NCBI GenBank assembly: GCA_963728935.1
Contig: CAVSMC010000001.1
Location: 1,798,001 to 1,862,000, forward strand
Direction: 5' to 3'
DNA length: 64,000 bases
DNA from: CAVSMC01 sp963728935
GTDB lineage: Bacteria; Pseudomonadota; Gammaproteobacteria; Burkholderiales; Casimicrobiaceae
Below, piece by piece: positions 1 through 7,714 of this stretch. Position numbers and translations under genes: made by a program. Numbering within the stretch: position 1 is the stretch's first letter; every line of letters starts with the position of its first letter. The notes under the pieces are model-generated. The model saw only the letters and a list, made by a program, of their open reading frames with translations. It was not told where the DNA came from and made no database searches.

Positions 1-986
1 AACAGCAGGATCGCATCGTCGAGCTCGCGCGCCATCGCGAGCGGCCACCATGCGGCACCCTGCGCGACGATCGCGTCGAGCGCGTGCGGCGGCGCCGATG
101 CGGGCGCTTTCACCGTGATCGTTGCACTGCGCGCAATCCTGTCGATCGCTACGTCGACGTGCTGGTAGTGATAACCCGTGGCGTCGACCGTGCGCGCGAG
201 CGGCGTCAACGCGACGCCCTTCGCGTCGGCCGGACGATCGCTTTGCGCGGCGAGCGCTTGCGCGCGCTCGCGCACCGAGGCGGCGAACTGCTGCGGCTTG
301 GCATGGCCGTCGATCAGCCGCCATTCCTTCGCCCGCTGCGCGCGAACGCCTTCGACCAACGTGCAGAAGATGTCGGCGTGATCGCGGCGCACGCGACGCT
401 TGTCGGTGACGCGCGTAAGGCCGCCGGTTCCCGGCAGCACGCCGAGCAGCGGCACCTCGGGAAGGCTCACCGCCGACGAGCGGTCGTCGACGAGCCAGAT
501 CTCGTCGCAGGCGAGCGCGAGCTCGTAGCCGCCGCCCGCGGTCGTGCCGTTGCACGCAGCGACGAACTTCAAACCGGAATGGCGGCTCGAGTCCTCGAAG
601 CCATTGCGCGTCTCGTTGGTGAACTTGCAGAAGTTGACTTTCCACGCGTGCGACGAGAGGCCCAGCATGAAGATGTTCGCGCCCGAGCAGAAGATCCGGT
701 CCTTCGCGCTCGTCATGATCACCGCGCGCACTTCGGGATGCTCGAAGCGGATACGCTGCAACGCGTCGTGAAGCTCGATGTCGACGCCGAGATCGTACGA
801 GTTCAACTTGAGCTTGTAGCCGGGCTTGACGCCGCGGTCCTCGTCGACGTCGAGCGACAGCGTCGCAATCGCGCCGTCGAACGCGAGCTTCCAGTGCGCG
901 TAATGCTGCGGGTCCGTGTCGTAGGTCTGCAGCGGCGTTGCCTCCGCGGCGGACGAGCGCGTTGTCGACGCGGCGATTTCTGCCAT
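1..986 (-). CDS. boxC: Benzoyl-CoA-dihydrodiol lyase BoxC, N-terminal part (runs off the left edge)
   Basis: The gene reads leftward and leaves the window; 328 codons are visible of the roughly 550 usual for BoxC. The enzyme opens the ring of 2,3-epoxybenzoyl-CoA in the aerobic box pathway in the cytoplasm. The translation has a crotonase-like core with family-typical stretches: KLNSYDLGVDIELHDAL (about residue 61), FCSGANIFMLGLSSHAW (about 99) and GGGYELALACDEIW (about 150). The ATG at 986 is preceded by AAGGAGGT at good spacing, and no stop interrupts the frame to position 1. boxR lies 19 nt upstream on the same strand, so the two are probably one transcript. The rest of boxC, and any boxA/boxB, lie outside. 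Confidence 0.93.
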   Translation of the reverse strand, partial: MAEIAASTTRSSAAEATPLQTYDTDPQHYAHWKLAFDGAIATLSLDVDEDRGVKPGYKLKLNSYDLGVDIELHDALQRIRFEHPEVRAVIMTSAKDRIFCSGANIFMLGLSSHAWKVNFCKFTNETRNGFEDSSRHSGLKFVAACNGTTAGGGYELALACDEIWLVDDRSSAVSLPEVPLLGVLPGTGGLTRVTDKRRVRRDHADIFCTLVEGVRAQRAKEWRLIDGHAKPQQFAASVRERAQALAAQSDRPADAKGVALTPLARTVDATGYHYQHVDVAIDRIARSATITVKAPASAPPHALDAIVAQGAAWWPLAMARELDDAILL

Positions 987-1005
987 CGGTGCTACCTCCT
1001 TCTGA

Positions 1006-1899
1006 TTAGACGAGTGCGATCTGACGAAGCTTCGCGAGACTCTGTTCGGGCCGCTCGCCGGATGTCTCGAGCGTCGCGTCGGCCTTGCGATAGAGCGGCT
1101 CGCGCGCGTCGAGAATCCGCTTGAGATCGTCCATCGCTTCTTCGTTGTCCTGCATCGGCCGCAGATCGCCTTGTGCGAGCACCCGCGCCATGTGCTCGTC
1201 GGGGCTCGCCTTGACCCAGACGGTGAAGCAGTTGAGCAGCAGCAGGTTGTATGTCTCGGGCTCCGAGACGATGCCGCCGCCGACGGAGAGCACGAACCGA
1301 TCGTGCGCGGCGAACGCCCGCTCGAGACAGCGCCGTTCGATGCGCCGGTAGCCGGCCTGGCCGTAGAGCAGGAAGATCTCCGACAACGTGATGCCCGCCT
1401 CGCGCTCGATCTCGCGGTCGAGCTCGACGAAAGGGCAGCGGATGTCCTGCGCGAGCGCGCCTCCGAGCGTGCTCTTGCCGGCGCCTCGAAGGCCGACGAG
1501 CGCGATTCGCTTCCGGCGCGAGGACTCCTCCTGTCCGAAGTCGCGCATCAGCCTGAACACGACGTCCTCCAGACGATGCTCGGGCAACCGCTCGAGGAAG
1601 CGGCGGATCAACCGTTGCTCGACCGAGCTTTCGCGCGGCGAGATGATGTCGGCGAGCGGGACGCCGAGCGCGCGCGCGACGTTGCGCAACAGCAGCACCG
1701 ACGCGTTGCCCTCGCCGGCTTCGAGCTGCGCGAGGTAGCGCTCGGAGACGCCGGCGACCTGCGACAGCGCCTTGCGCGCCATGCCGCGCCGCTCGCGCAA
1801 CTCGCGCACCGTGCGCCCCATCGACGCGAGGAACGCGTGGTCTTCGGTGTCGCCGTGGTTCTGCGAGGTGACGGGGTCGGCTTGGCCGAGCGGCGTCAT
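1006..1899 (-). CDS. boxR: BoxR/BzdR-type regulator: XRE helix-turn-helix fused to a shikimate kinase-like domain
   Basis: This 297-residue protein has the two-part build of BoxR/BzdR, the benzoyl-CoA-responsive repressors of aromatic degradation. Residues about 28-85 form an XRE-type helix-turn-helix (ALSQVAGVSERYLAQLEAG). Residues about 125-297 resemble shikimate kinase, with the P-loop GLRGAGKST and the VGGGIV motif; in this family that domain senses benzoyl-CoA instead of making shikimate-3-phosphate. The ATG at 1899 is preferred to an upstream in-frame start at 2049, because the extension would run through the promoter and operator sequences at 1918-1965. The length equals that of characterised members (about 300). 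It sits between the box genes it would control. Confidence 0.93.
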   Translation of the reverse strand: MTPLGQADPVTSQNHGDTEDHAFLASMGRTVRELRERRGMARKALSQVAGVSERYLAQLEAGEGNASVLLLRNVARALGVPLADIISPRESSVEQRLIRRFLERLPEHRLEDVVFRLMRDFGQEESSRRKRIALVGLRGAGKSTLGGALAQDIRCPFVELDREIEREAGITLSEIFLLYGQAGYRRIERRCLERAFAAHDRFVLSVGGGIVSEPETYNLLLLNCFTVWVKASPDEHMARVLAQGDLRPMQDNEEAMDDLKRILDAREPLYRKADATLETSGERPEQSLAKLRQIALV

Positions 1900-1917
1900 G
1901 GGGTCGGTGGGATGCAC

Positions 1918-1941
1918 TATGGTTCGAGGTCGCGAACTATA
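1918..1941. promoter_or_regulatory. Inverted repeat overlapping the boxR -10, candidate operator
   Basis: The arms TATGGTTCG (1918-1926) and CGAACTATA (1933-1941) are complementary at 8 of 9 positions around a 6-nt spacer. The repeat covers the boxR -10 element and start point, where an autorepressor would bind. A TGCA tetramer, the core of published BzdR sites, lies just beside it at 1913-1916, but I see no TGCA array. The bound protein is an inference. Confidence 0.45.
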
Positions 1942-1965
1942 TTTCCCATTCTTGATCGGTGTCAA
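1936..1965 (-). promoter_or_regulatory. Sigma-70-type promoter for boxR
   Basis: Reading leftward, TTGACA (1965-1960) is followed after 18 nt by TATAGT (1941-1936), a near-consensus promoter 37 nt before the boxR ATG. The -35 lies inside an FNR-like sequence, TTGAT-N4-GTCAA (1952-1965 on the plus strand), which may be coincidence. Transcription would start near 1929. Confidence 0.6.
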
Positions 1966-2061
1966 GGCGAATGCGGCCGCTGCTTGACGCCAGCGTTCCG
2001 CAGCGCGGCGGTGGCGGATTACTCGGCCGTAGCGACCATTCTCGACCATGAGCTATTATAC

Positions 2062-2090
2062 TTGACACGTCAAAGACCCTGATCTAAAGT
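2062..2090 (+). promoter_or_regulatory. Sigma-70-type promoter for the DUF4863/bclA/liv operon
   Basis: TTGACA (2062-2067, full match) and TAAAGT (2085-2090, 4 of 6) are 17 nt apart, 33 nt before the ATG at 2123. The -35 is part of a small inverted repeat, TTGAC-AC-GTCAA (2062-2073), which could be an operator. On the other strand the same stretch holds a TATAAT (2060-2055) without a matching -35. Confidence 0.55.
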
Positions 2091-2122
2091 GCACCACCCC
2101 ACGGCGGCAGGACGACCCAGGC

Positions 2123-2590
2123 ATGACGCAGGCGCAGTTCACCGATCTCATCGCGACGGTCACCGGCGCGATCGCCGGCGCCCCCCTCGATCGGTCGTTG
2201 CAAGAGGTGCTGAACCGTCGCTTTCCAGCCGACGGCGACACTTGCCGGTCGATTCTGAGCGCGTGCCGTGAAGCGATCGCCGCGGGCTGGATGTGCAATC
2301 GCGAGCACGCCGGCATCAAGTACGGTCGCGTCATCAAGCCGGGACCGGCCACGCAGGGATTCTCGGCCGACGTCGTCGACATGAACGACGTGGCCGGCGG
2401 CCATCATCGCCATCCGACCGGCGAGATCGACCTCGTGATGCCGCTCGATGCGGGCGCCGCGTTCGACGGGCACGGCGCCGGCTGGGTTGTCTACGGTCCG
2501 GGCAGCGCGCACACGCCGACCGTGAGCGGCGGTCGAGCGCTCGTGCTCTATCTATTGCCCGACGGCGCGATCGAATTCACGAAGAGCTGA
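2123..2590 (+). CDS. DUF4863 / PnbB-like small protein of the box cluster
   Basis: A 155-residue cytoplasmic protein of the family listed as DUF4863, which includes PnbB, 4-hydroxylaminobenzoate lyase. Relatives are commonly found beside benzoate-CoA ligase in box clusters. The C-terminal half looks like a cupin-type barrel, with a conserved GGHHRHPTGEIDLVMPL stretch (about residue 92) whose histidines and glutamate could hold a metal. It has no signal peptide or membrane segment. It is the first gene of the rightward transcript and ends 41 nt before the ligase. Its role in benzoate metabolism is not established; a lyase or isomerase acting on a ring or nitro/amino derivative is possible. I am sure of the gene and moderately sure of the family. 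Confidence 0.75.
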   Translation: MTQAQFTDLIATVTGAIAGAPLDRSLQEVLNRRFPADGDTCRSILSACREAIAAGWMCNREHAGIKYGRVIKPGPATQGFSADVVDMNDVAGGHHRHPTGEIDLVMPLDAGAAFDGHGAGWVVYGPGSAHTPTVSGGRALVLYLLPDGAIEFTKS

Positions 2591-2631
2591 CGCCGCGGTC
2601 CGAGCGACTGGAGGCGCCTGGAGGAGAAGAC

Positions 2632-4221
2632 ATGGCCGGACTCAGTACGGCGGATCATCGGGCGAGCCCCCCGCGCGTCGACATTCCCCGTGAGTACAAC
2701 GCCGCTTACGACCTGATCGAGCGCAATCTGGCCGCCGGGCGATCCGGCAAGGTCGCCTACATCGACGACGCGGGCGCGTACACGTACGGCGAGCTCGCCG
2801 AGCGTGTCAATCGATTCGCCAACGCAATCGTCGGCCTCGGCGTGCAGCGCGAGCAGCGCGTGCTGCTCTGTGCAACCGATACGATCGATTTTCCGACCGC
2901 GTTTCTCGGTTCGATCAAGGCGGGAGTCGTGCCGGTCGCCGTGAACACGCTGCTCACGACCGTCGATTACGAGTACATGCTGCGCGACAGCCGCGCGAAA
3001 GCGCTGATCGTCTCGCAGTCGTTGCTCGCGACGTTCGCGCCGCTTCTTGGACGCCTGCGCGACCTCACGCACGTCATCGTGTCCGGCGGCGACGACGGGC
3101 GCTATCTCTCGTTCAAGCGGCTCGTCGCCGAGGCCGCAACGACGTTCGAGCCGGCAGCGACGACGTGCGACGACGCATGCTTCTGGCTCTATTCGTCGGG
3201 ATCGACAGGTGCGCCGAAGGGCACTGTCCATTTGCAATCGAGCATGATCCAGACGGCCGAGCTCTTCGCGAAGCCGGTGGTCGGCATCCTTGAAGACGAC
3301 GTCGTGTTCTCGGCCGCGAAGCTCTTTTTCGCGTACGGGCTCGGCAATGGGTTGAGCTTTCCGCTGTCGGTCGGCGCGACGACCGTGCTGATGGCCGAGC
3401 GTCCGACGCCGGAATCGGTGTTCGCGCGGTTGCGCAAGCACCAGCCGACGATCTTCTACGGCGTTCCGACGTTGTACGCCGCGTTGCTCGCGAGTCCCGA
3501 CCTGCCGAAGCGCGGCGAGTTGAAGATGCGCCTTTGCACGTCGGCCGGTGAAGCGCTGCCCGCCGATATCGGGCGACGCTGGACCGAGCACTTCGGCGTC
3601 GAAGTCCTCGATGGCATCGGCTCGACCGAGATGCTGCACGTGTTCCTCAGCAATCGTCCGGGCAAGGTTCGCTACGGAACGACCGGTACTCGCATCCCGG
3701 GATACGATTTGCGCCTGCTCGACGATCAGGGCATGCCAGTCAAGCCCGGCGAGGTCGGCGAGCTGCAGGTGAACGGCCCGACGGCGGCGATGTGCTACTG
3801 GAACAACCGCGAGAAGACGCGCGGCACGTTCCAGGGATCGTGGACGCGCTGCGGCGACAAGTACTCGGTCGATGCGGACGGCTACTACACATACGCCGGA
3901 CGCAGCGACGACATGCTCAAGGTGTCCGGCATCTACGTTTCCCCGATCGAGGTCGAGTCGGCGCTGATCACGCACCCGGCGGTGCTCGAAGCGGCGGTGA
4001 TCGGCAGGCCCGACGAGGAACAGCTCGTCAAGCCGATCGCGTTCGTCGTGTTGAAGCAGGGCGAAAAGCCCACCGACGAGCTCGCGCTCGCGTTGCAGCA
4101 GCATGTGAAATCGCGGCTCGCGCCGTACAAGTATCCGCGCTGGATCGAGTTCATCGACGAGCTTCCGAAGACCGCAACAGGTAAAATCCAGCGCTTCAAG
4201 TTGCGCTCGAGGGTCGCTTGA
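2632..4221 (+). CDS. bclA: Benzoate-CoA ligase
   Basis: A 529-residue acyl-adenylate-forming enzyme that turns benzoate, ATP and CoA into benzoyl-CoA, AMP and pyrophosphate, the entry step shared by aerobic and anaerobic benzoate use. The ATP-binding loop is YSSGSTGAPKG (about residue 187), the adenine-side motif GIGSTEMLHVF lies near 325, and the catalytic lysine sits in TATGKIQR near 515. The N-terminal NAAYDLIERNLAAGR segment and the length are those of the benzoate-CoA ligase family. The start at 2632 follows GGAGGAGAAGAC. It is followed closely by the ABC importer genes, so uptake and activation appear co-expressed. Confidence 0.93.
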   Translation: MAGLSTADHRASPPRVDIPREYNAAYDLIERNLAAGRSGKVAYIDDAGAYTYGELAERVNRFANAIVGLGVQREQRVLLCATDTIDFPTAFLGSIKAGVVPVAVNTLLTTVDYEYMLRDSRAKALIVSQSLLATFAPLLGRLRDLTHVIVSGGDDGRYLSFKRLVAEAATTFEPAATTCDDACFWLYSSGSTGAPKGTVHLQSSMIQTAELFAKPVVGILEDDVVFSAAKLFFAYGLGNGLSFPLSVGATTVLMAERPTPESVFARLRKHQPTIFYGVPTLYAALLASPDLPKRGELKMRLCTSAGEALPADIGRRWTEHFGVEVLDGIGSTEMLHVFLSNRPGKVRYGTTGTRIPGYDLRLLDDQGMPVKPGEVGELQVNGPTAAMCYWNNREKTRGTFQGSWTRCGDKYSVDADGYYTYAGRSDDMLKVSGIYVSPIEVESALITHPAVLEAAVIGRPDEEQLVKPIAFVVLKQGEKPTDELALALQQHVKSRLAPYKYPRWIEFIDELPKTATGKIQRFKLRSRVA

Positions 4222-4276
4222 TGCTTGCAGGCGGCGCCGGCGCTCCATTCGACAAAATTCAGGAGGAGGAATCGCT

Positions 4277-5461
4277 ATGAACTTAATCGTACGAGCGCCG
4301 AAGCTCGGCTCGCTCGCGACCGCGGCGCTCGCCGCGGCGCTGTTCGCTGCCGCCGCCCCCGCCAGCGCGCAAGCGAAGCTCAAGGTCGGGCTGATGTTGC
4401 CGTACACCGGCACGTATGCGGCGCTCGGCACGGCCATCACGAACGGCTTCAAGCTCGCGGTGGAAGAGAGCGGCGGCAAGCTCGGCGGCCGCGACATCGA
4501 GTATTTCACCGTCGACGACGAGTCGGATCCGGCGAAGGCGCCCGAGAACGCGAACAAGCTGATCAAGCGCGATGCGGTCGACGTGCTGGTCGGGACGGTC
4601 CACTCCGGCGTCGCGCTCGCGATGTCGAAGGTCGCGCGCGACAACAATACGCTGCTCGTCATTCCCAACGCGGGCGCTGACGAGATCACCGGCGCGCTGT
4701 GCGCGGCGAACGTGTTCCGCACGTCGTTCTCGAATTCTCAGCCGGGCATCGCGATGGGCAAGGTGATGGCCGAGCAGAAGAAGAAGACGGCGGTCACGCT
4801 GACGTGGAAGTACGCGGCCGGCGAGGATTCGGTCGGCGGCTTCAAGGAAGCGTTCGAGGCGGGCGGCGGCAAGGTCATCAAGCAGCTCTACCTGCCGTTC
4901 CCGCAGGTCGAGTTTCAGTCGTATCTCACCGAGATCGCCGCGCTCAAGCCCGACGTCGTCTATGTGTTCTTCGCCGGCGGCGGCGCGGTGAAATTCGTCA
5001 AGGACTACGCGGCGGCGGGGCTCACCAAGACGATCCAGCTGGTCGGACCGGGATTCCTCACCGACGGCACGCTCGAGGCGCAGGGCGAGGCCGCGCAAGG
5101 AATTCTGACGACGCTGCATTATGGCGACGGTCTCGACAACGCGAAGAACAAGGCGTTTCGCGCCGCGTACGAAAAGGCTTACAAGATGGAGCCCGACGTC
5201 TACGCGATGCAAGGCTACGATACGGCGCAGCTGCTCGCCGCGGGACTGAAAGCGGTGAACGGCGACGTCGGCAAGCGCGCCGAGCTCATCAAGGCGATGG
5301 AATCGGCGAAGATCGACAGCCCGCGCGGCTCGCTGTCGTTCACGAAGTCGCACGCGCCGATCCAGGACATCTATCTGCGTCGTGTCGAGGGCAAGCAGAA
5401 CAAGGTGATCGGCGTGGCGGTGAAGAACATCACCGACCCGCCGCGCGGCTGCAAGCTCTGA
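4277..5461 (+). CDS. livK: Branched-chain-type ABC importer, periplasmic binding protein (aromatic acid uptake)
   Basis: A 394-residue periplasmic binding protein of the LivK/HAAT family. A signal peptide of about 32 residues (AALFAAAAPASAQA) precedes the mature start AKLKVGLMLPYTGTYAALG. The type I fold continues with GGRDIEYFTVDDESDP and VFRTSFSNSQPG, and the two cysteines near 137 and 392 may pair. Box and bzd clusters usually carry such a transporter, and benzoate or a related aromatic acid is the likely ligand by context only. ATG 4277 has a strong AGGAGGAGGAAT ribosome site. A clear terminator hairpin follows, so the permease genes may be expressed at a lower level than this gene. Confidence 0.9.
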   Translation: MNLIVRAPKLGSLATAALAAALFAAAAPASAQAKLKVGLMLPYTGTYAALGTAITNGFKLAVEESGGKLGGRDIEYFTVDDESDPAKAPENANKLIKRDAVDVLVGTVHSGVALAMSKVARDNNTLLVIPNAGADEITGALCAANVFRTSFSNSQPGIAMGKVMAEQKKKTAVTLTWKYAAGEDSVGGFKEAFEAGGGKVIKQLYLPFPQVEFQSYLTEIAALKPDVVYVFFAGGGAVKFVKDYAAAGLTKTIQLVGPGFLTDGTLEAQGEAAQGILTTLHYGDGLDNAKNKAFRAAYEKAYKMEPDVYAMQGYDTAQLLAAGLKAVNGDVGKRAELIKAMESAKIDSPRGSLSFTKSHAPIQDIYLRRVEGKQNKVIGVAVKNITDPPRGCKL

Positions 5462-5480
5462 GCCGACCCTACGTTCCCAA

Positions 5481-5516
5481 CGGCGGCGGCTGTCGAGCAG
5501 CCGTCGCCGCTTTCTT
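5481..5516 (+). terminator. Rho-independent terminator after livK
   Basis: The stem CGGCGGCGGCTG (5481-5492) pairs with CAGCCGTCGCCG (5498-5509) at 11 of 12 positions around the 5-nt loop TCGAG, followed by CTTTCTT. It starts 19 nt after the livK stop. Partial read-through would feed livHMGF. Confidence 0.7.
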
Positions 5517-5554
5517 GCCTGCGTGCCAAGGCGATGGTGTTGGTGACGGGAGTG

Positions 5555-5631
5555 GGGCGACTGAACCCCGGCCGACTGGCGACCGTCCTTCATACCCCAG
5601 GCGGACTCCAGGGACCGGGGTTCAGTCGCCC
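5555..5631. repeat. Hairpin element, first copy (core forward)
   Basis: Perfect 17-bp arms (5555-5571 and 5615-5631; inner part ACTGAACCCCGG / CCGGGGTTCAGT) enclose a 31-nt core at 5583-5613. The same core returns in opposite orientation at 5744-5774 inside different arms. Together with the next entry it fills most of the 397-nt gap between livK and livH; no gene is seen there. Confidence 0.8.
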
Positions 5632-5724
5632 TCGACAGGTCGAGTTTCCAACCCCAACCACTGACAGCGCTGCGAATTTCGCGTAGCGTCGCGTCGGCAC
5701 CGACTCGCAATGGCGCGACCGTGA

Positions 5725-5798
5725 CGGACGACCGTGGCACGCGCCCTGGAGTCCGCCTGGGGTATGAAGGACGGAAGGGCGCGTGCCACGGTCGTCCG
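5725..5798. repeat. Hairpin element, second copy (core reversed)
   Basis: Perfect 22-bp arms (5725-5746 and 5777-5798; inner part GTGGCACGCGCCC / GGGCGCGTGCCAC) flank a core at 5744-5774 that is the exact reverse complement of 5583-5613. The arms have no similarity to those of the first copy. The two cores could also pair with each other to form a much larger structure. Confidence 0.8.
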
Positions 5799-5858
5799 CA
5801 AGCGCGCCGCCGATCAAGGGGAGAGTGGGTGGTGAGGCAAAGGCGTTAGCGCGAGTCC

Positions 5859-6725
5859 ATGGACGTCTACTCGTTCCTGATTCAACTGCTGAACGGACTG
5901 CAGTACGGGCTGCTGCTCTTCCTCGTCGCGAGCGGGCTCACGCTGATCTTCGGCATCATGGGCATCATCAACCTCGCCCACGGCAGCTTCTACATGATCG
6001 GCGCGTACATGGCGTTCTCGCTGGCCGCGCTGACCGGCAATCTGTTCATCGCGATCATCGTCGGCATCGTGCTCTCCGTCGTGCTCGGCATCGTGCTGGA
6101 GTGGGCGCTGTTCTCGCATCTGTATCGCCGCGATCATCTCGAGCAGGTGCTGCTCTCGTACGGTCTCATCCTCGTGTTCGAGGAATTGCGCAGCATCATC
6201 GTCGGCAACGACGTCCACGGCGTCCAAGTGCCGGAACTTCTCAACTGGTCGATCCCGCTGACCGACACGCTGTCGTATCCCGTCTACCGGCTGTTCATGT
6301 CGGCGGTTTGTATCGTGCTCGCGGCGCTGTTGTGGCTGCTGATCGCACGCACGCGCGTCGGGATGATGATCCGCGCCGGCGCGTCGAACCGCGAAATGAC
6401 GCAATCGCTCGGCGTCAACATCAACCTCGTCTACCGGCTCGTGTTCGCGCTCGGCGTTGCGCTCGCAGCGTTCGCCGGCATGCTCGCCGCACCGGTGTCG
6501 TCGGTCTATCCCGGCATGGGGACGCAGGTGCTCATCATCTGCTTCGTCGTCGTCGTCATCGGCGGCATCGGATCGGTATGGGGTGCGCTCGTTGCGGCGC
6601 TGCTGATCGGGCTCGCCGACACCTTCGGCAAGGTGTTGCTTCCCGAGGCCGCGGGCGTGATCGTTTATCTGCTGATGGCGGCGATCCTGTTGTGGCGGCC
6701 CGAAGGTCTGTTCCGTCGCGTCTGA
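5859..6725 (+). CDS. livH: Branched-chain-type ABC importer, inner-membrane permease LivH-like
   Basis: A 288-residue polytopic membrane protein of the LivH family, one of two permeases of the aromatic acid importer. It opens with the typical LLNGLQYGLLLFLVASGLTL helix and has about eight hydrophobic segments. The family signature GIMGIINLAHGSFYMIGAYM lies at about residue 42, and the coupling-loop region GASNREMTQSLGVNINL near 175 would contact LivG/LivF. The ATG at 5859 lacks a strong ribosome site (only GCGAG nearby). livM starts 8 nt after its stop. The substrate is inferred from the neighbouring benzoate-CoA ligase. Confidence 0.9.
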   Translation: MDVYSFLIQLLNGLQYGLLLFLVASGLTLIFGIMGIINLAHGSFYMIGAYMAFSLAALTGNLFIAIIVGIVLSVVLGIVLEWALFSHLYRRDHLEQVLLSYGLILVFEELRSIIVGNDVHGVQVPELLNWSIPLTDTLSYPVYRLFMSAVCIVLAALLWLLIARTRVGMMIRAGASNREMTQSLGVNINLVYRLVFALGVALAAFAGMLAAPVSSVYPGMGTQVLIICFVVVVIGGIGSVWGALVAALLIGLADTFGKVLLPEAAGVIVYLLMAAILLWRPEGLFRRV

Positions 6726-6733
6726 CGAGCACG

Positions 6734-7714
6734 ATGGCGATCAACGGCATGCCCAAACGTACGCGGATCGCGCTTGGCGTCGCGCTCGCGGCGCTCGCGC
6801 TGTTTCCGATCGCGGGCTCGGCGTTCTACACGGAGCTCGTAACCAAGGTGATGATCCTCGCGATCTTCGCGCTGTCGCTCGATCTTCTCGTCGGCTACAC
6901 CGGCCTCGTATCGTTCGGCCACGCCGCGTATTTCGGCATCGGCGCGTACACGCTCGCGCTGGTCACGCCGAAATACGAGGCAGCGAGCCTCTGGCTCACG
7001 TTGCCGCTCGCGATGCTGTTGGCCGGCTTCGCGGCGCTCGTCGTCGGCGCGTTCGTCGTGCGCACCCGCGGCATCTACTTCATCATGGTGACGCTCGCGT
7101 TCGCGCAGATGTTCTACTTCGTGTTCCACGACACCGAGTTCGGCCGCGGCTCGGACGGCATCACCATGAACTTCAGGCCGACCGCGGCGATCGGCTCGTT
7201 CACGCCGTTCGATCTCGGCAACGCGAATCACGCCTACTACGTGGTGCTCGTGGTGCTCGTCGTCGTGTACGTGTTCTTGCACGTGCTGCTGCGATCGGCA
7301 TTTGGGCATGCGCTCAGGGGCATTCGCGGCAACGAGCATCGGATGGCCTCGCTTGGCTATCCGACGTACTTCTACAAGCTCGCGAGCTTCGCGATTGCCG
7401 GCGCGCTCGCCGGTCTCGCCGGGTACCTGTCGGCGCTGCAGTTCGGGTTCGTCAACCCGGAGCTCCTCTCCTGGCACCAGTCGGGCAACGTGCTGCTGAT
7501 GCTGATCCTCGGCGGTACCGGAACGCTGAACGGCGCGATCGTCGGGGCGTTCGCGTTCGCCGCGCTGCAGGAAATCTTCCAGTACCTGACGGTCCACTGG
7601 CAACTGCTGCTCGGAGCGGCGATCGTGCTGCTCGTGCTGTTCCTGCCGGGCGGGATCGCGACCGTGTCCGGGCGGTTGAAGCGCCAGCTGATCGGTGGAC
7701 CGCATCATGGCTGA
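6734..7714 (+). CDS. livM: Branched-chain-type ABC importer, inner-membrane permease LivM-like
   Basis: A 326-residue membrane protein with about nine hydrophobic helices. It carries the LivM signature DLLVGYTGLVSFGHAAYFG (about residue 46) and the coupling-loop sequence GIRGNEHRMASLGYPT near 195. ATG 6734 (MAINGMPKRTR) is chosen because it follows the livH stop closely and precedes the first membrane helix; the frame is open far upstream, but that part overlaps livH and is not coding. The 3' end overlaps livG by 8 nt, which implies translational coupling. Confidence 0.9.
   Translation: MAINGMPKRTRIALGVALAALALFPIAGSAFYTELVTKVMILAIFALSLDLLVGYTGLVSFGHAAYFGIGAYTLALVTPKYEAASLWLTLPLAMLLAGFAALVVGAFVVRTRGIYFIMVTLAFAQMFYFVFHDTEFGRGSDGITMNFRPTAAIGSFTPFDLGNANHAYYVVLVVLVVVYVFLHVLLRSAFGHALRGIRGNEHRMASLGYPTYFYKLASFAIAGALAGLAGYLSALQFGFVNPELLSWHQSGNVLLMLILGGTGTLNGAIVGAFAFAALQEIFQYLTVHWQLLLGAAIVLLVLFLPGGIATVSGRLKRQLIGGPHHG

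Noticed and set aside
1952..1965. FNR-like box TTGAT-N4-GTCAA upstream of boxR
   Set aside because: The match is 9 of 10, but it overlaps the boxR -35 (TTGACA), which explains half of it; not counted as a member of the FNR-plus-palindrome set.
1006..2049. A longer BoxR starting at 2049
   Set aside because: The extra 50 codons would be read from promoter and operator DNA and are not part of the BoxR family.
2548..4722. A 724-codon minus-strand frame opposite bclA
   Set aside because: Antisense to benzoate-CoA ligase with clear motifs on the plus strand.
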